A stretch of DNA of 64,000 bases from Pseudomonas saliphila (GCF_008638345.1 NZ_VTVA01000004.1:186001-250000), one strand, 5' to 3'. Shown: positions 27,979-37,355, counted from the stretch's first letter. Notes: generated by a model from the sequence alone, not told the origin. Numbers and translations: made by a program.

Positions 27979-28946
27979 TTGACTACACCCCGCTGTATCA
28001 AAGTCTTGAAGGCACACCGCTTGAGCACTGGCTGGATCCCTTGCCAGCGGCACTCGAACAGCGCATGGAAACGGCGCGCAAACACGGCGACCTGCCCCGC
28101 TGGCAAGCCTGCCTGGAGCTGTTACCCACGGTCCAGCAGCCAAGCGTTGATCTGCAAGATAGCGTCACCGTTGGTCGCGTCGGCGAGCTGACAGAGGACG
28201 ACCAGGCACGCCTCGAGCAGGCGCTGCGCGGACTGCACCCCTGGCGCAAGGGGCCCTTCGACCTGTTCGGCATCCATATCGATACCGAGTGGCATTCGGA
28301 CTGGAAATGGCAGCGCGTCGCCCCGCACCTTTCGCTGGAAGGCAAGCGGGTGCTCGATGTCGGCTGCGGCAACGGCTATTACATGTGGCGGATGTGGCAG
28401 GCCGGTGCGCAACAGGTCATAGGGGTGGACCCGAATCTGCTGTTCATGACCCAGTTTGAAGCGGTGAGTCGCTACCTGCCGGATGCGCCGGTCTGGCTAT
28501 TGCCGCTGACGCTGGAGGACCTGCCTGAACCCACCGGCGGTTTCGACACCGTGTTTTCGATGGGTGTGTTCTACCACCGGCGCTCGCCGATCGATCATCT
28601 GCTGCAGCTCAAGGCATGCCTGGCACGGGGTGGCGAACTGGTGCTGGAAACACTGGTGATCGAAGGCGACGAGGACACCTGCCTGATGCCGCAGGACCGC
28701 TACGCTCAGATGCGTAACGTGTGGTTCCTGCCGTCAGTGGCCATGCTCGAGCGAATGCTGAGTCGCGCGGGGTTCATCAACATCCGCTGCGTGGACCTCA
28801 ACCGCACCAGCACTGAAGAACAGCGCACTACCGACTGGATGCGTTTCCAGTCGCTCCCGGACTTCCTCGACCCTGAGAACCCAGCTTTGACCTGCGAAGG
28901 TCACCCGGCGCCACTGCGTGCCACGCTGATCGCCGAGCTGCCCTGA
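27975..28946 (+). CDS. cmoB: tRNA U34 carboxymethyltransferase
   Basis: A 323-residue enzyme that transfers the carboxymethyl group from carboxy-SAM to 5-hydroxyuridine at tRNA position 34. The SAM loop is [36 protein letters not shown] and [16 protein letters not shown] are CmoB signatures. It starts by a 4-base overlap with cmoA. The two form one operon, and the next gene is on the other strand. Confidence 0.95.
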   Translation: MIDYTPLYQSLEGTPLEHWLDPLPAALEQRMETARKHGDLPRWQACLELLPTVQQPSVDLQDSVTVGRVGELTEDDQARLEQALRGLHPWRKGPFDLFGIHIDTEWHSDWKWQRVAPHLSLEGKRVLDVGCGNGYYMWRMWQAGAQQVIGVDPNLLFMTQFEAVSRYLPDAPVWLLPLTLEDLPEPTGGFDTVFSMGVFYHRRSPIDHLLQLKACLARGGELVLETLVIEGDEDTCLMPQDRYAQMRNVWFLPSVAMLERMLSRAGFINIRCVDLNRTSTEEQRTTDWMRFQSLPDFLDPENPALTCEGHPAPLRATLIAELP

Positions 28947-28967
28947 TCCCTGTTTGATGAAAACGGC

Positions 28968-29759
28968 TTAGCCGAACACCGTGACGGTCTGGCGACTGAT
29001 GGCGACCAGCTCGCCGCGTTCGTTCCAGGCCTTGGCGGCGGTATGGCCGTAGCCATCGCGGGCGCGCTCGATTTCGGCGCGGTACAGCAGTGATTCGGTA
29101 TTGCCCACCTGCGGTTGTGGCTGCATGAACTCGATGGTCCAGGTCAGCGTACTGGCCGGAGCGCGCTGCGCCAGATGCGGCAGCACGGCTGGTGGCCACA
29201 CATCCATCAATCCCAGAATATGCCCTTCGTGGATATCGCCCTCGTCCTGGCTGAAGCCCATCCAGCCGCCCATTTCGCGCTTGCGGCTGTTGGTAAATGG
29301 CAGGTCGCCGAAGAGCCAACGCACCGAGAAATGCTGAATGAAATCGGGGCTGATGCCCTTGACGAAAGGCAGCTCCTTGCAATCCTGCGGAGCATTTGCC
29401 TGCGGCGCGTCTTCCGCGGCGACGTCGACCACCGACTCACGGGATGCGCCGAAGCTGCCCTGAATGATGCACATGGTCTGCCCATTCTGCATTGCCCTGC
29501 CAAGCATCTGCGTCACTGCCTTACCCTCGCGCAGCACCTCACTCTCGACTTGCATGGGCTCCCCCGGCGCAACCGGGCCAACAAAGGTAATCGCCAGCGA
29601 ACGAACCGGCCGGCCGCTTGCTTTGGCGCGCATGCCTTCGAATACCAACGCGGCGATCAAGCCGCCATAGCCAGCCCTGCCCTGCGCCCAGCTGGCAGGA
29701 ACGGTAACCGTGTCGTCTGGAGATTCAGCCAGCGCAGCGAGCAAATCAGCGAAAGTCAT
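28968..29759 (-). CDS. TesB-like acyl-CoA thioesterase family protein
   Basis: A 263-residue protein with two hot-dog halves, as in the TesB/TE-II group: an N-terminal unit with GYGGLIAALVFEGMRA and a C-terminal unit with TWTIEFMQPQP and GYGHTAAKAWNERGELVAISRQTV. The family hydrolyses acyl-CoA to free acid and CoA. The true substrate is not evident. It is transcribed alone on the minus strand, with the unknown 232-residue gene upstream in the same direction after a 94-base gap. Confidence 0.8.
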   Translation of the reverse strand: MTFADLLAALAESPDDTVTVPASWAQGRAGYGGLIAALVFEGMRAKASGRPVRSLAITFVGPVAPGEPMQVESEVLREGKAVTQMLGRAMQNGQTMCIIQGSFGASRESVVDVAAEDAPQANAPQDCKELPFVKGISPDFIQHFSVRWLFGDLPFTNSRKREMGGWMGFSQDEGDIHEGHILGLMDVWPPAVLPHLAQRAPASTLTWTIEFMQPQPQVGNTESLLYRAEIERARDGYGHTAAKAWNERGELVAISRQTVTVFG

Positions 29760-29853
29760 TGGTGTCTCTCTTCGTGAATATTTTCAGTATGTTAGGGGAT
29801 CATGCCAGGCCAGGAAAGGCGCCCCAGCCATCATCCATGCGCGGAATGGGGCC

Positions 29854-30552
29854 TTATCGTTCAACGTCTGAAATCAACCGCAGGCCGCATAACCAACCGA
29901 GGGCCAGCCAGGCTGCGGGGACGTCCGGCCAATCATGCTCGCCCAGACCCTCCAATTCAAATCCGGGCTCCCCGGCCCGTGCCAGCAATTGATTCTGCCA
30001 CCAGCCCACATATTGACCGGAGCCAGGCGCGTAACGCTCAAGCATGACCGTGCGCAGCCTGAGGGGTAAGGATTCGAACAACAACACATCGATCGCCGGG
30101 TAGATCTTCTGTTCGTTTTCCAGATAGGCCGATTCCGCAACAGGCTGCAGATCCAGCTGCCGGGCCAACACGACTAGCTGCGCGGCGTATTCGCGGTGAC
30201 TATGCAGCGGATCAAGCCGCACCCGCCAATCCAGCTGCAGCCGCTCAATCGCCTCTATCAGCGTATTGGCACCGGCACTGGGTGCATCCAGCAGGCTGGC
30301 CAGCCAGCGGCGCTGATGAACCGGCAGCCCTTGAACCAGCAACCCGAGCTCGGCACTGCTGGAACCCGGCCGGGGCTTCCAGGAGGACACTTCCGCATCA
30401 GGAATCGCCATCATCCGGGCGCAACGAGCGGGCCATTCGGCAGGTAACAACTGGTGCTGTAGCGCCTCCCAGCGTTTCACCAGGGTGTGTCGACGTTTCG
30501 CCAGCCAGCGCTCCATCAACCAGCGCGACCGTGATTTATGAGGTGTGTTCAT
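29854..30552 (-). CDS. Unknown protein coupled to ycjF
   Basis: A 232-residue soluble protein, Arg- and Leu-rich, mostly helical, with no recognised domain. It has a basic N terminus (RSRWLMERWLAKRRHTLVKRW) and Trp-rich C terminus (PAAWLALGWLCGLRLISD). Its start overlaps the ycjF reading frame by 17 bases, with AAGG inside ycjF as ribosome binding site, so it is co-translated with ycjX and ycjF. I do not recognise the family; the context suggests work with the YcjX-YcjF pair. Confidence 0.75.
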   Translation of the reverse strand: MNTPHKSRSRWLMERWLAKRRHTLVKRWEALQHQLLPAEWPARCARMMAIPDAEVSSWKPRPGSSSAELGLLVQGLPVHQRRWLASLLDAPSAGANTLIEAIERLQLDWRVRLDPLHSHREYAAQLVVLARQLDLQPVAESAYLENEQKIYPAIDVLLFESLPLRLRTVMLERYAPGSGQYVGWWQNQLLARAGEPGFELEGLGEHDWPDVPAAWLALGWLCGLRLISDVER

Positions 30553-31579
30553 CCTTGACCTTACCTAATCGTTCACGAATGCCATTGATGACGCCGCGGT
30601 TATCCTCCGCCAGCATCTCGCGGTCCGGCAGCGGCACCGCCCTGCACAAATCCAGGGTGAAATGACCCAGCCGCGCGCTGTATAGGCCGACACCAATCCC
30701 CTGGCCAATGCGGGCCGCGAGTTTTTCCATTATTCCGGACAGCAGGCTGTCACTCAGTGCGCCGATCGCCATTTCGGTCCCGCCAGCCAGGGCAATATTG
30801 CGCAGCACGTGACGCGCCAGACGCCAGCGCCCGAGCTGGCCCATCGGCAAGCCGAAACAGACGGCCACCCGCTGCATCATGCGCAGGTTGCGCCAGACTA
30901 CCAACATCAGGTCCACTGCAACCCAGGGACTGGTCGCGACCAGCATGCCGGTGCCGATGGCGCCCCGGCGGACCATTTGCCGGGCCTGCACATCCAGCGG
31001 CTGATAGAACAACAGATTCAGCCGGCGGCTGACTTCATCGGCGCCGTGTGAGCCATCCAGATCGGCGCAGGCGATGCGCATCCGCGCCGCTAGCGGGGTA
31101 TTGGCATAGAGCTGCTGCAGTCGATCGAGCCAGTCGACGGCCAGGCGTTCCCGCGGGTCGGCCAGCGCCGCCTGCATTTCCAGACGCAGCTGTTCCAGTT
31201 CGGTGAGCCGCCCGCGCTGACGGCGCAGGTCACGCCAGGCCATCAGGCCTGTGCCGGCAATCCCCACGCCTAGCGCGCCCAGCAGGCCACCGGCAACCGG
31301 ATGCCATTGCCAGGCTGCCAGGGTCCAGGTTGACCATTCGTATACGGCACCGCCGAGCGCCACGGCAACGGCCGTGCGCCACAATCGGCGTGGCCACGGT
31401 GTTAAGGGGGGGGCGTTGATCGTGCCGGGTAACGGCAGCTCTTCGGCGATCTCCTGCTCGCGTGGCGTCAGCGTAGCCTCGCCAATAATCCTGGTGCGTT
31501 TGAGCTCTGCCTCGGTGGCGGGTTGCTCCCAGCTCTCAAGAATTCGGGTTTTCTCACGCCGCATCTCGTCCTGACTCAT
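30536..31579 (-). CDS. ycjF: YcjF-like DUF697 membrane protein
   Basis: A 347-residue inner-membrane protein of the TIGR01620/YcjF type. Two helices lie near 75-115 (WRTAVAVALGGAVYEW and GGLLGALGVGIAGTGLMAW), followed by a coiled-coil-like stretch (RLTELEQLRLEMQ) and the DUF697 region with PWVAVDLMLVVWRNLRMMQRVA. ATG 31579 is chosen because it overlaps the ycjX stop (ATGA) and has GGGAG upstream; an ATG-like start 24 bases earlier would lie inside ycjX. YcjX and YcjF are commonly paired and linked to stress responses, but their task is not established. Confidence 0.85.
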   Translation of the reverse strand: MSQDEMRREKTRILESWEQPATEAELKRTRIIGEATLTPREQEIAEELPLPGTINAPPLTPWPRRLWRTAVAVALGGAVYEWSTWTLAAWQWHPVAGGLLGALGVGIAGTGLMAWRDLRRQRGRLTELEQLRLEMQAALADPRERLAVDWLDRLQQLYANTPLAARMRIACADLDGSHGADEVSRRLNLLFYQPLDVQARQMVRRGAIGTGMLVATSPWVAVDLMLVVWRNLRMMQRVAVCFGLPMGQLGRWRLARHVLRNIALAGGTEMAIGALSDSLLSGIMEKLAARIGQGIGVGLYSARLGHFTLDLCRAVPLPDREMLAEDNRGVINGIRERLGKVKDEHTS

Positions 31580-32934
31580 ACCTGGCTCCCATCGATCAAC
31601 CAACCGATCAGGTCATCCATACGGTAATGCGGAAAGGGTTCGTTACGGTGCAGGCCAGGCGGCGGTCGCAGTCTGAGCAGTTCAGGTCCGTCGACCTTGA
31701 GATCAAGCGGCAGATGCTCTGGAATGCTGCCAGGCTGATAGCGCACCCAGCCGGTTTTGCCGACCAGCCCAGCGACCAATGCATCACCCTCCTGGCGCGT
31801 CGAACGGATCGCCGCCAGGGGGAAGCCGCGTACCTTGACGCCGCCATGCCTGACCTCAGACAGACTGTCGGTAACCAGATCCTCCAGGCATTGCTGCACC
31901 GCGCGCTGCTGCCCGGGCACCACTTGATCCACCTTGGTCGCGCAGACCGCCAGTTGGTTGATGCGCGGCTTGAACAGCCGCTCGAAAAAGCTGTTACGGC
32001 CGTAGCGGAAACTTTCCAGTACCGACTCAAGACCCGCTTTCAGGTCGGTCAACGCCGGCTGACCGGCGTCCATCGGCGCAAGCATATCGACCAGCAGGAT
32101 CTGCCGATCGAGACGGCTGAAGTGTTCGTCATAGAAGCCTTTGACGATGTAATCGCGATAATAGTTGAAGCGCGCCTCGCACTCGGCCCACCAGCTACCT
32201 TTGCCACCACTGCTGTGCTGATTGGCCGATAGCAGCGGTACGAAGCGCAGCATCTCCGGCGCGACGCCACTGCCCGGCAGCAAGAACCGGCCTGGCTGAT
32301 TGCGTGCCAGGCCCGCTTCGCTGCGGCAGCGTCGCAGAAACAGCGTCCATTCCTCGGTCAGTTTTGCCAGTTGTTCCGGGGCGTGCGGCTGGTCCGCCGG
32401 CAGAGCCATCAGCTCGTCACGCAACGGGCCTGCCAGACTGCGGCGCGGCTCGGCATCCAGCCAACGGCGCATCTGTTCACACCATTGGCCATAACTCAGG
32501 CGCAGCAATGGCAGATCCAGCAGCCACTCGCCGGGATAATCCAGAATCTCCAGGCGCAGTGAACGCGGGCCTTGCAGCTTCTTCAGAAAACCACGGGAGC
32601 GAAAGCGCAGATCGACAATGACACGGGATAGATCCCGGGTGGATTCCGGCCAGGCGGCCGGATCCAGAGACAATGCGCGCAGGGCCTCGAGATAGGGAAA
32701 CGGCTGTTCCACCGAATCGCGCTGCCAGCGCACCGACTCCAGACGGTCGAAGGGCGCGCGACGGGCCAGCAGACCGCGCTGATGATTTTCCAGCTGATTG
32801 ATCAGACTGGTAATGAAGGTAGTCTTACCGGCCGCGCTCAGACCGGTCACCCCGACCCGCAGGCGCTGAGTAGTAAGACGGCCGGCCTGCTCCCGCGCCT
32901 GCTGTATCAGGCCGTTTTTTTTCCGTACTACCAT
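31576..32934 (-). CDS. ycjX: YcjX-like P-loop GTPase
   Basis: A 452-residue P-loop protein. Walker A is GLSAAGKT (31-38) in VGVTGLSAAGKTTF; a Walker-B-like LLVDMLAP lies mid-protein and ATKVD fits a base-specificity NKxD-type motif. The family is a dynamin-like or AAA-like GTPase group named DUF463. ATG 32934 is chosen with GGAG 7 bases upstream. It heads a three-gene operon with 4- and 17-base overlaps. Confidence 0.85.
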   Translation of the reverse strand: MVVRKKNGLIQQAREQAGRLTTQRLRVGVTGLSAAGKTTFITSLINQLENHQRGLLARRAPFDRLESVRWQRDSVEQPFPYLEALRALSLDPAAWPESTRDLSRVIVDLRFRSRGFLKKLQGPRSLRLEILDYPGEWLLDLPLLRLSYGQWCEQMRRWLDAEPRRSLAGPLRDELMALPADQPHAPEQLAKLTEEWTLFLRRCRSEAGLARNQPGRFLLPGSGVAPEMLRFVPLLSANQHSSGGKGSWWAECEARFNYYRDYIVKGFYDEHFSRLDRQILLVDMLAPMDAGQPALTDLKAGLESVLESFRYGRNSFFERLFKPRINQLAVCATKVDQVVPGQQRAVQQCLEDLVTDSLSEVRHGGVKVRGFPLAAIRSTRQEGDALVAGLVGKTGWVRYQPGSIPEHLPLDLKVDGPELLRLRPPPGLHRNEPFPHYRMDDLIGWLIDGSQV

Positions 32935-33043
32935 GCACCTGCTCCAGTAATCATTTATGGTGAGCGCACGCACTCGGTTGTACCGCGTATTCAAAAGCTT
33001 GTTAAGTATTGCATAACAACTAAAAGGAATTGAGGTAGCACTA

Positions 33044-33445
33044 ATGGCATATTCTGACACCCACAGCAAAACCATCGGTTACCTGTTGTGGATCTTCGGG
33101 TTCATGGGCGCTCACCGGTTTTACTATGGTAAGCCTTTGACCGGCACGCTCTGGTTTTTCACGCTGGGTCTGTTTTTCATCGGCTGGATTGTCGACCTGT
33201 TTCTGATTCCCTCCATGGATGAAAAGGCCGACCGGCGCTTTCGCAGCGGCCCTGTCAACTTCAACCTCAGTTGGGTGCTGCTCACCTTCCTGGGTATTTT
33301 TGGCGCACACCGTCTGTATCTGGGCAAGTGGATCACCGCCATAATCTATTTCTTCACCGGGGGCCTGTTTCTGCTCGGCGTGCTGTACGACTACTGGACG
33401 CTGAACGAGCAGATTTCCGAGAAGAACATTCAGCGCTCGTGGTAA
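33044..33445 (+). CDS. Tandem TM2-domain membrane protein
   Basis: A 133-residue protein made of two TM2 units. Each unit has a helix, the motif GAHRFYYGK (first) or GAHRLYLGK (second), then another helix ending in a D-x-(F/Y/W) loop. Four membrane helices are expected. The two halves align with each other, so the gene arose by duplication of a TM2 unit. The role of TM2 proteins in bacteria is largely unknown. It diverges from ycjX, with the ribosome binding site AGGAATTGAGG upstream. Confidence 0.85.
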   Translation: MAYSDTHSKTIGYLLWIFGFMGAHRFYYGKPLTGTLWFFTLGLFFIGWIVDLFLIPSMDEKADRRFRSGPVNFNLSWVLLTFLGIFGAHRLYLGKWITAIIYFFTGGLFLLGVLYDYWTLNEQISEKNIQRSW

Positions 33446-33508
33446 GGCGAGCACTGAATGTGGCGCGAATCAGGTAAACTGGCTGCCGTTTTTCAACCGG
33501 GCAGAACC

Positions 33509-35062
33509 ATGCTTACGCGTCTTTATCAGCTCATAGAGCACAGTTGCAGTCGTACCGCAGGTGCGCCCGCGCTCATGTGGCGTGACCAGACCCTTGATTA
33601 CGCGCAGTTGTGGACTCAGGTAGAGGCGTTCGCTGGCAGCCTGCAGGCGCTCGGCGTGCAGCGTAACGAGCGCATCGCGGTCTACCTTCCGAAACAGCCC
33701 GAAACCGTCATCGCGCTGTTCGGCAGTAATCGTGCGGACGCGGTATTTGTTCCGGTCAATCCCCAGCTGAAAGCCCTTCAGGTCGGCCACATTCTGCGAG
33801 ACGCAGGTGTTCGCTGGCTGGTCACCAGCGCGCAGCGGGCAAGCCAACTGACAGACATACTGGATGGTTGTGCTGGGCTTGCCGGGGTGATTCTGGTCGA
33901 CAAAACTGCCGAGCTACCGATTCGAACTATCGTCTGGGCTGAGCTTCCAGTTGCCCCACCGCAGCCGAGCAAGGCGCTCGACTGCGATATGGCCGCGCTG
34001 CTCTACACCTCGGGCAGTACCGGTCAGCCCAAGGGCGTCATGCTCAGCCAGCGCAATCTGCTGGTAGGCGCGCAGAGCGTTGCCGAGTACCTCGGCAATA
34101 CCGCCGAAGACCGTTTGCTGGCCGTATTGCCGCTATCGTTCGATTACGGCTTGTCGCAGCTGACCACGGCCTTTCTCTGCGGCGGCAGCGTCGTCCTGCT
34201 TGATTATTTGCTGCCGCGCGACGTCATCAAGGCCGTGGCTCGTTATCGGATAACCGGTCTGGCCGGTGTTCCGCCACTCTGGCAACAGCTGGCCGAGCTG
34301 GAATGGCCGAATGAGGCACGCTGCCTTCGCTATTTCACCAACTCAGGCGGACGCCTGCCCGCAGCCACCTTGCAAGCCCTGCGCGCCGCGCAACCGCAGG
34401 CGCTGCCCTACCTCATGTACGGGCTGACTGAGGCGTTCAGATCGACCTGGCTGCCGCCGCAACAAATCGATGACAAGCCCGGCTCCATCGGCGTTGCCAT
34501 TCCCAATGCGGAAGTACTGGTCGTGCGTGAAGACGGCAGCCTGTGTGAGAGCGGTGAAGAAGGCGAGCTGGTCCATCGCGGCGCACTGGTTGGTATGGGC
34601 TACTGGAATGATCCATCACGTACCGCCGAACGTTTCCGTCCCGCGCCCTGCCAGCCACAGGAACAGCCGAGCGTAGAGCTCGCGGTCTGGTCCGGCGACC
34701 GGGTTTACCGCGATGCTGACGGCTTCATGTTCTTCGTCGGTCGCCGGGATGAGCAGATCAAGTGCTCGGGCTATCGGATCAGTCCCGACGAGATCGAACA
34801 GACGCTACTGGAAAGCGGGCTGCTGGATGAAGCGGTGATTACCGGAGCAGAACACGTCACCCTGGGGCAGGCGCCCATTGCCATACTGCGTGGTAACCGG
34901 GCCAATGAAGCGCAACTGCAGGCCTGGCTCAAATCCCGTCTACCCAACTATATGCAACCTCAGGCGTGGATCTGGTGCGAGAGCATTCCGCGCAATGCCA
35001 ACGGCAAGTACGATCGAAGTCTGCTGCGCCAACGCTATGCGCGACTGTTCGATAACGCCTGA
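33509..35062 (+). CDS. AMP-forming acyl-CoA ligase, exosortase A-associated type
   Basis: A 517-residue adenylate-forming ligase. The P-loop LLYTSGSTGQPKG is at 165-177, the adenylate motif is in YLMYGLTEAF, and the C-terminal domain has SGDRVYRDADGF, RRDEQIKCSGYRISPDEIE and a catalytic lysine in NANGKYDRSLL. Together with a PLP decarboxylase 2.6 kb downstream it resembles the ligase/decarboxylase pair usually found beside exosortase A loci. No exosortase is present in the window. ATG 33509 is chosen; the ribosome binding site is weak. The substrate is unknown. Confidence 0.82.
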   Translation: MLTRLYQLIEHSCSRTAGAPALMWRDQTLDYAQLWTQVEAFAGSLQALGVQRNERIAVYLPKQPETVIALFGSNRADAVFVPVNPQLKALQVGHILRDAGVRWLVTSAQRASQLTDILDGCAGLAGVILVDKTAELPIRTIVWAELPVAPPQPSKALDCDMAALLYTSGSTGQPKGVMLSQRNLLVGAQSVAEYLGNTAEDRLLAVLPLSFDYGLSQLTTAFLCGGSVVLLDYLLPRDVIKAVARYRITGLAGVPPLWQQLAELEWPNEARCLRYFTNSGGRLPAATLQALRAAQPQALPYLMYGLTEAFRSTWLPPQQIDDKPGSIGVAIPNAEVLVVREDGSLCESGEEGELVHRGALVGMGYWNDPSRTAERFRPAPCQPQEQPSVELAVWSGDRVYRDADGFMFFVGRRDEQIKCSGYRISPDEIEQTLLESGLLDEAVITGAEHVTLGQAPIAILRGNRANEAQLQAWLKSRLPNYMQPQAWIWCESIPRNANGKYDRSLLRQRYARLFDNA

Positions 35063-35100
35063 GCTACGATCAACGCGCCCTGACGATTTAAGGTAGTTGA

Positions 35101-35331
35101 ATGAAACCGGAAGACCTGCAGCTACTCCTGACCCGCGAGATGCCCTTTGGCAAGTACAAGGGGCGACTGATTGCGGATCTGCCCGGCCATTATCTGAACT
35201 GGTTTGCCCGCGAAGGTTTTCCCTCTGGAGAGATCGGCCGGCTGCTGGAGCTGATGCAAGAGATTGACCACAACGGGCTCTCCTATTTACTCGATCCGCT
35301 ACGTAGCGACGCTCGCCGCACCCGACCTTGA
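35101..35331 (+). CDS. DUF3820 small protein
   Basis: A 76-residue protein with the DUF3820 pattern: MPFGKYKGRLIADLPGHYLNWFAREGFPSGEIG. The family is common in gammaproteobacteria and its function is unknown; the pattern resembles small nucleic-acid-linked domains attached to some exonucleases. It starts 38 bases after the ligase stop with AGG 7 bases before the ATG, so it may be co-transcribed with the ligase. A hairpin at 35451 lies beyond. Confidence 0.82.
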   Translation: MKPEDLQLLLTREMPFGKYKGRLIADLPGHYLNWFAREGFPSGEIGRLLELMQEIDHNGLSYLLDPLRSDARRTRP

Positions 35332-35450
35332 GCGCTGTATACACGGCACTGTAGCCGTCGAAGCGATTCAGTCGTGTGTTTCTGGCGCTGCCGCCGATAC
35401 GCGGCTCGTCAGTTACCTTTCGAAAGCACGATTGAAGCTTGCCGAAACCA

Positions 35451-35479
35451 TTGACCAATCAGCCCGCTGATCTGGTCAA
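35451..35479. terminator. Hairpin between convergent DUF3820 and DUF1826 genes
   Basis: TTGACCA-ATCAG pairs with CTGAT-TGGTCAA, with a 4-base loop and one bulged C, giving 12 base pairs. It lies between convergent genes. There is no long T-run, but its place favours a bidirectional terminator. Confidence 0.6.
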
Positions 35480-35499
35480 CAGATTCTGAGCCTGCCGGG

Positions 35500-36147
35500 C
35501 TAGCGCAACCAATCCAGCGTAACCACCATCCTTCGCTCGCCCTGGCCCGGTACCGGCGAGCGGTGAACGATGCCCCTGCCCTCATTGCCGTGCCAGCGTT
35601 CGCCCTTGAATAATGCCACGTCCCCTGCCTTGAGCGTGCCCGACGGTTGTACTGCGGACCAGTCATCAGACCGTGGTGAGCCGATCGCATCGCGAGGCAT
35701 CCGGCCTTCACCCAGCCACTGTGAGCCTGGTCCCGAGTACGTCGTGATCAAACGCACTGGCACCTGATCGACGTGCCAGCGCGGACACATGGCAGCGTCA
35801 AGGCTGCGCAGCCTGATTCCGGCCCGTCGCACCTCGAAAAGGCACACAAACATCTCGAAGAGCAACGTCAGGTCATCGATAAAATCGTCATACCCAGGCA
35901 TGGCTGCACACTCTGGCAACAGACCGGACAGATGTTGCGGTCCGTTTTCCCGTGGCTCAAGCGTCACGGACTGGGAAACATGGGTGCCTGCAGCGAGCAT
36001 CGTGCTGATAAAGCTCTGCAGCGGAGACGGCAACTCACGCTGCCATACCGCAAGATTGACAGTCGGCTCGAGAATGGACGGCAGGCTATCTGCCTGGGCA
36101 CTCAGAACCTGGCATGGAGCATCCATGTGTTCATAAGCCAGCATCAT
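35500..36147 (-). CDS. DUF1826 protein in a probable Zur operon
   Basis: A 215-residue protein of the DUF1826 group. It shows an oxygenase-like pattern: H125 and D127 in RWHVDQVPVRL, then GDVALFKGERWH, and H195 in VHRSPVPG, with basic residues after it. This is reminiscent of the HxD...H iron site of 2-oxoglutarate oxygenases or cupins (inference). ATG 36147 overlaps the stop of the cobW gene; ATG 36144 has better spacing from GGAGG. DUF1826 genes often sit beside Zur-controlled CobW genes, suggesting a role in zinc shortage. Confidence 0.8.
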   Translation of the reverse strand: MMLAYEHMDAPCQVLSAQADSLPSILEPTVNLAVWQRELPSPLQSFISTMLAAGTHVSQSVTLEPRENGPQHLSGLLPECAAMPGYDDFIDDLTLLFEMFVCLFEVRRAGIRLRSLDAAMCPRWHVDQVPVRLITTYSGPGSQWLGEGRMPRDAIGSPRSDDWSAVQPSGTLKAGDVALFKGERWHGNEGRGIVHRSPVPGQGERRMVVTLDWLR

Positions 36148-37355
36148 GCGACCTCCGTGCACTGCTGGAAGGGGTCAGCCAGGGCAATCCAGGCTGCGGG
36201 GCCGCTTTCCAGTTCAACCGCTGTCAGCAGACAGGCATCCAGGTCTGCGTTCAGCTGCTCGAAATCGATATTCTGCCCAATGAAGACAAGCTCCTGTCGG
36301 CAGTCGCCAACCTGCGGATCCCACTTTTCCATAATGGCGTTGCGGCTCTCTTCATCCTGTGGCCATTGTGCTTCCGGCACTGCGGTCCACCAATGGCCGG
36401 CCTGGCCGTAGCGCATCAAGCCACCAGCCTGAGACCAGTTGCCAGCCTCCTCGGGGCGTGACGCCAGCCAGAAATACCCCTTTGAGCGCAGCAGCCGGCC
36501 ATTGGTCCAGGGCTGATTGAGAAAGGCAAAGAAGCGCGCCGGATGAAATGGCCTGCGCGCCAGATAGCTGGTGGATGCAATGCCGTACTCCTCGGTTTCA
36601 GGCACATGCTCGCCGCGCATTTCCTTGAGCCAGCCAGGAGCCTGAGCTGCCTTCTCGAAGTTGAAACGCCGAGTATCAAGTATCCGGTCAAGCGGCACCT
36701 GCCCCATCACGGCAGGCACAATGTCCGCTTCAGGATTAAGGCTGCGCAGGATGGCCAGTAATTCCTCACGATGGTCGCTCGAGATAAGATCGGTCTTGCT
36801 GACCAACAGCACGTCCGCGAACTCTACCTGCTCGATCAGCAGATCGGTGATGGAACGTTGATCGTCTTCACCTAAGGTCTCGCCACGGCTGGCCAGGGCG
36901 TCCGCGGCGTGAAAGTCCTGCAGAAAGTTCAGCCCGTCCACCACTGTGACCATCGTGTCCAGGCGCGCCAGATCAGAGAGGCTACGCCCATCTTCATCGC
37001 GAAAGGTGAACGTTTCGGCCACAGGCATGGGCTCGGAAATCCCGGTCGACTCTATCAGCAGGTAGTCAAATCTGCCCTCGCCCGCAAGCTTCGCCACTTC
37101 CTCCAGTAGATCCTCGCGTAGGGTGCAGCAGATGCATCCGTTACTCATTTCCACAAGGCGCTCTTCCGCCCGATTCAGACTGACATCGCGCTGGACTTCG
37201 CCGCCATCGATGTTGATTTCGCTCATATCGTTAACGATTACGGCCACACGCAGATTCTCGCGATTCTTCAGAATCTGGTTGAGCAAGGTGCTTTTGCCGG
37301 CGCCAAGAAACCCCGAAAGAACTGTAACGGGCAGCGGGGTATTGTGAGCATTCAT
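36144..37355 (-). CDS. CobW/COG0523 GTPase, probable zinc metallochaperone
   Basis: A 403-residue GTPase of the COG0523 family. Walker A is GFLGAGKS (15-22), the metal-binding motif is GCICC (C74, C76, C77), and STGISEP follows. The C-terminal CobW domain has RPFHPARFFAFL. Such proteins pass metals, mainly zinc, to target enzymes during starvation. A Zur-like box lies 28 bases upstream of the ATG, so zinc control is likely. GGAG lies about 8 bases before ATG 37355. It is coupled to DUF1826 by a 4-base overlap. The symbol zigA is used for similar genes, but identity is not certain. Confidence 0.88.
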   Translation of the reverse strand: MNAHNTPLPVTVLSGFLGAGKSTLLNQILKNRENLRVAVIVNDMSEINIDGGEVQRDVSLNRAEERLVEMSNGCICCTLREDLLEEVAKLAGEGRFDYLLIESTGISEPMPVAETFTFRDEDGRSLSDLARLDTMVTVVDGLNFLQDFHAADALASRGETLGEDDQRSITDLLIEQVEFADVLLVSKTDLISSDHREELLAILRSLNPEADIVPAVMGQVPLDRILDTRRFNFEKAAQAPGWLKEMRGEHVPETEEYGIASTSYLARRPFHPARFFAFLNQPWTNGRLLRSKGYFWLASRPEEAGNWSQAGGLMRYGQAGHWWTAVPEAQWPQDEESRNAIMEKWDPQVGDCRQELVFIGQNIDFEQLNADLDACLLTAVELESGPAAWIALADPFQQCTEVA

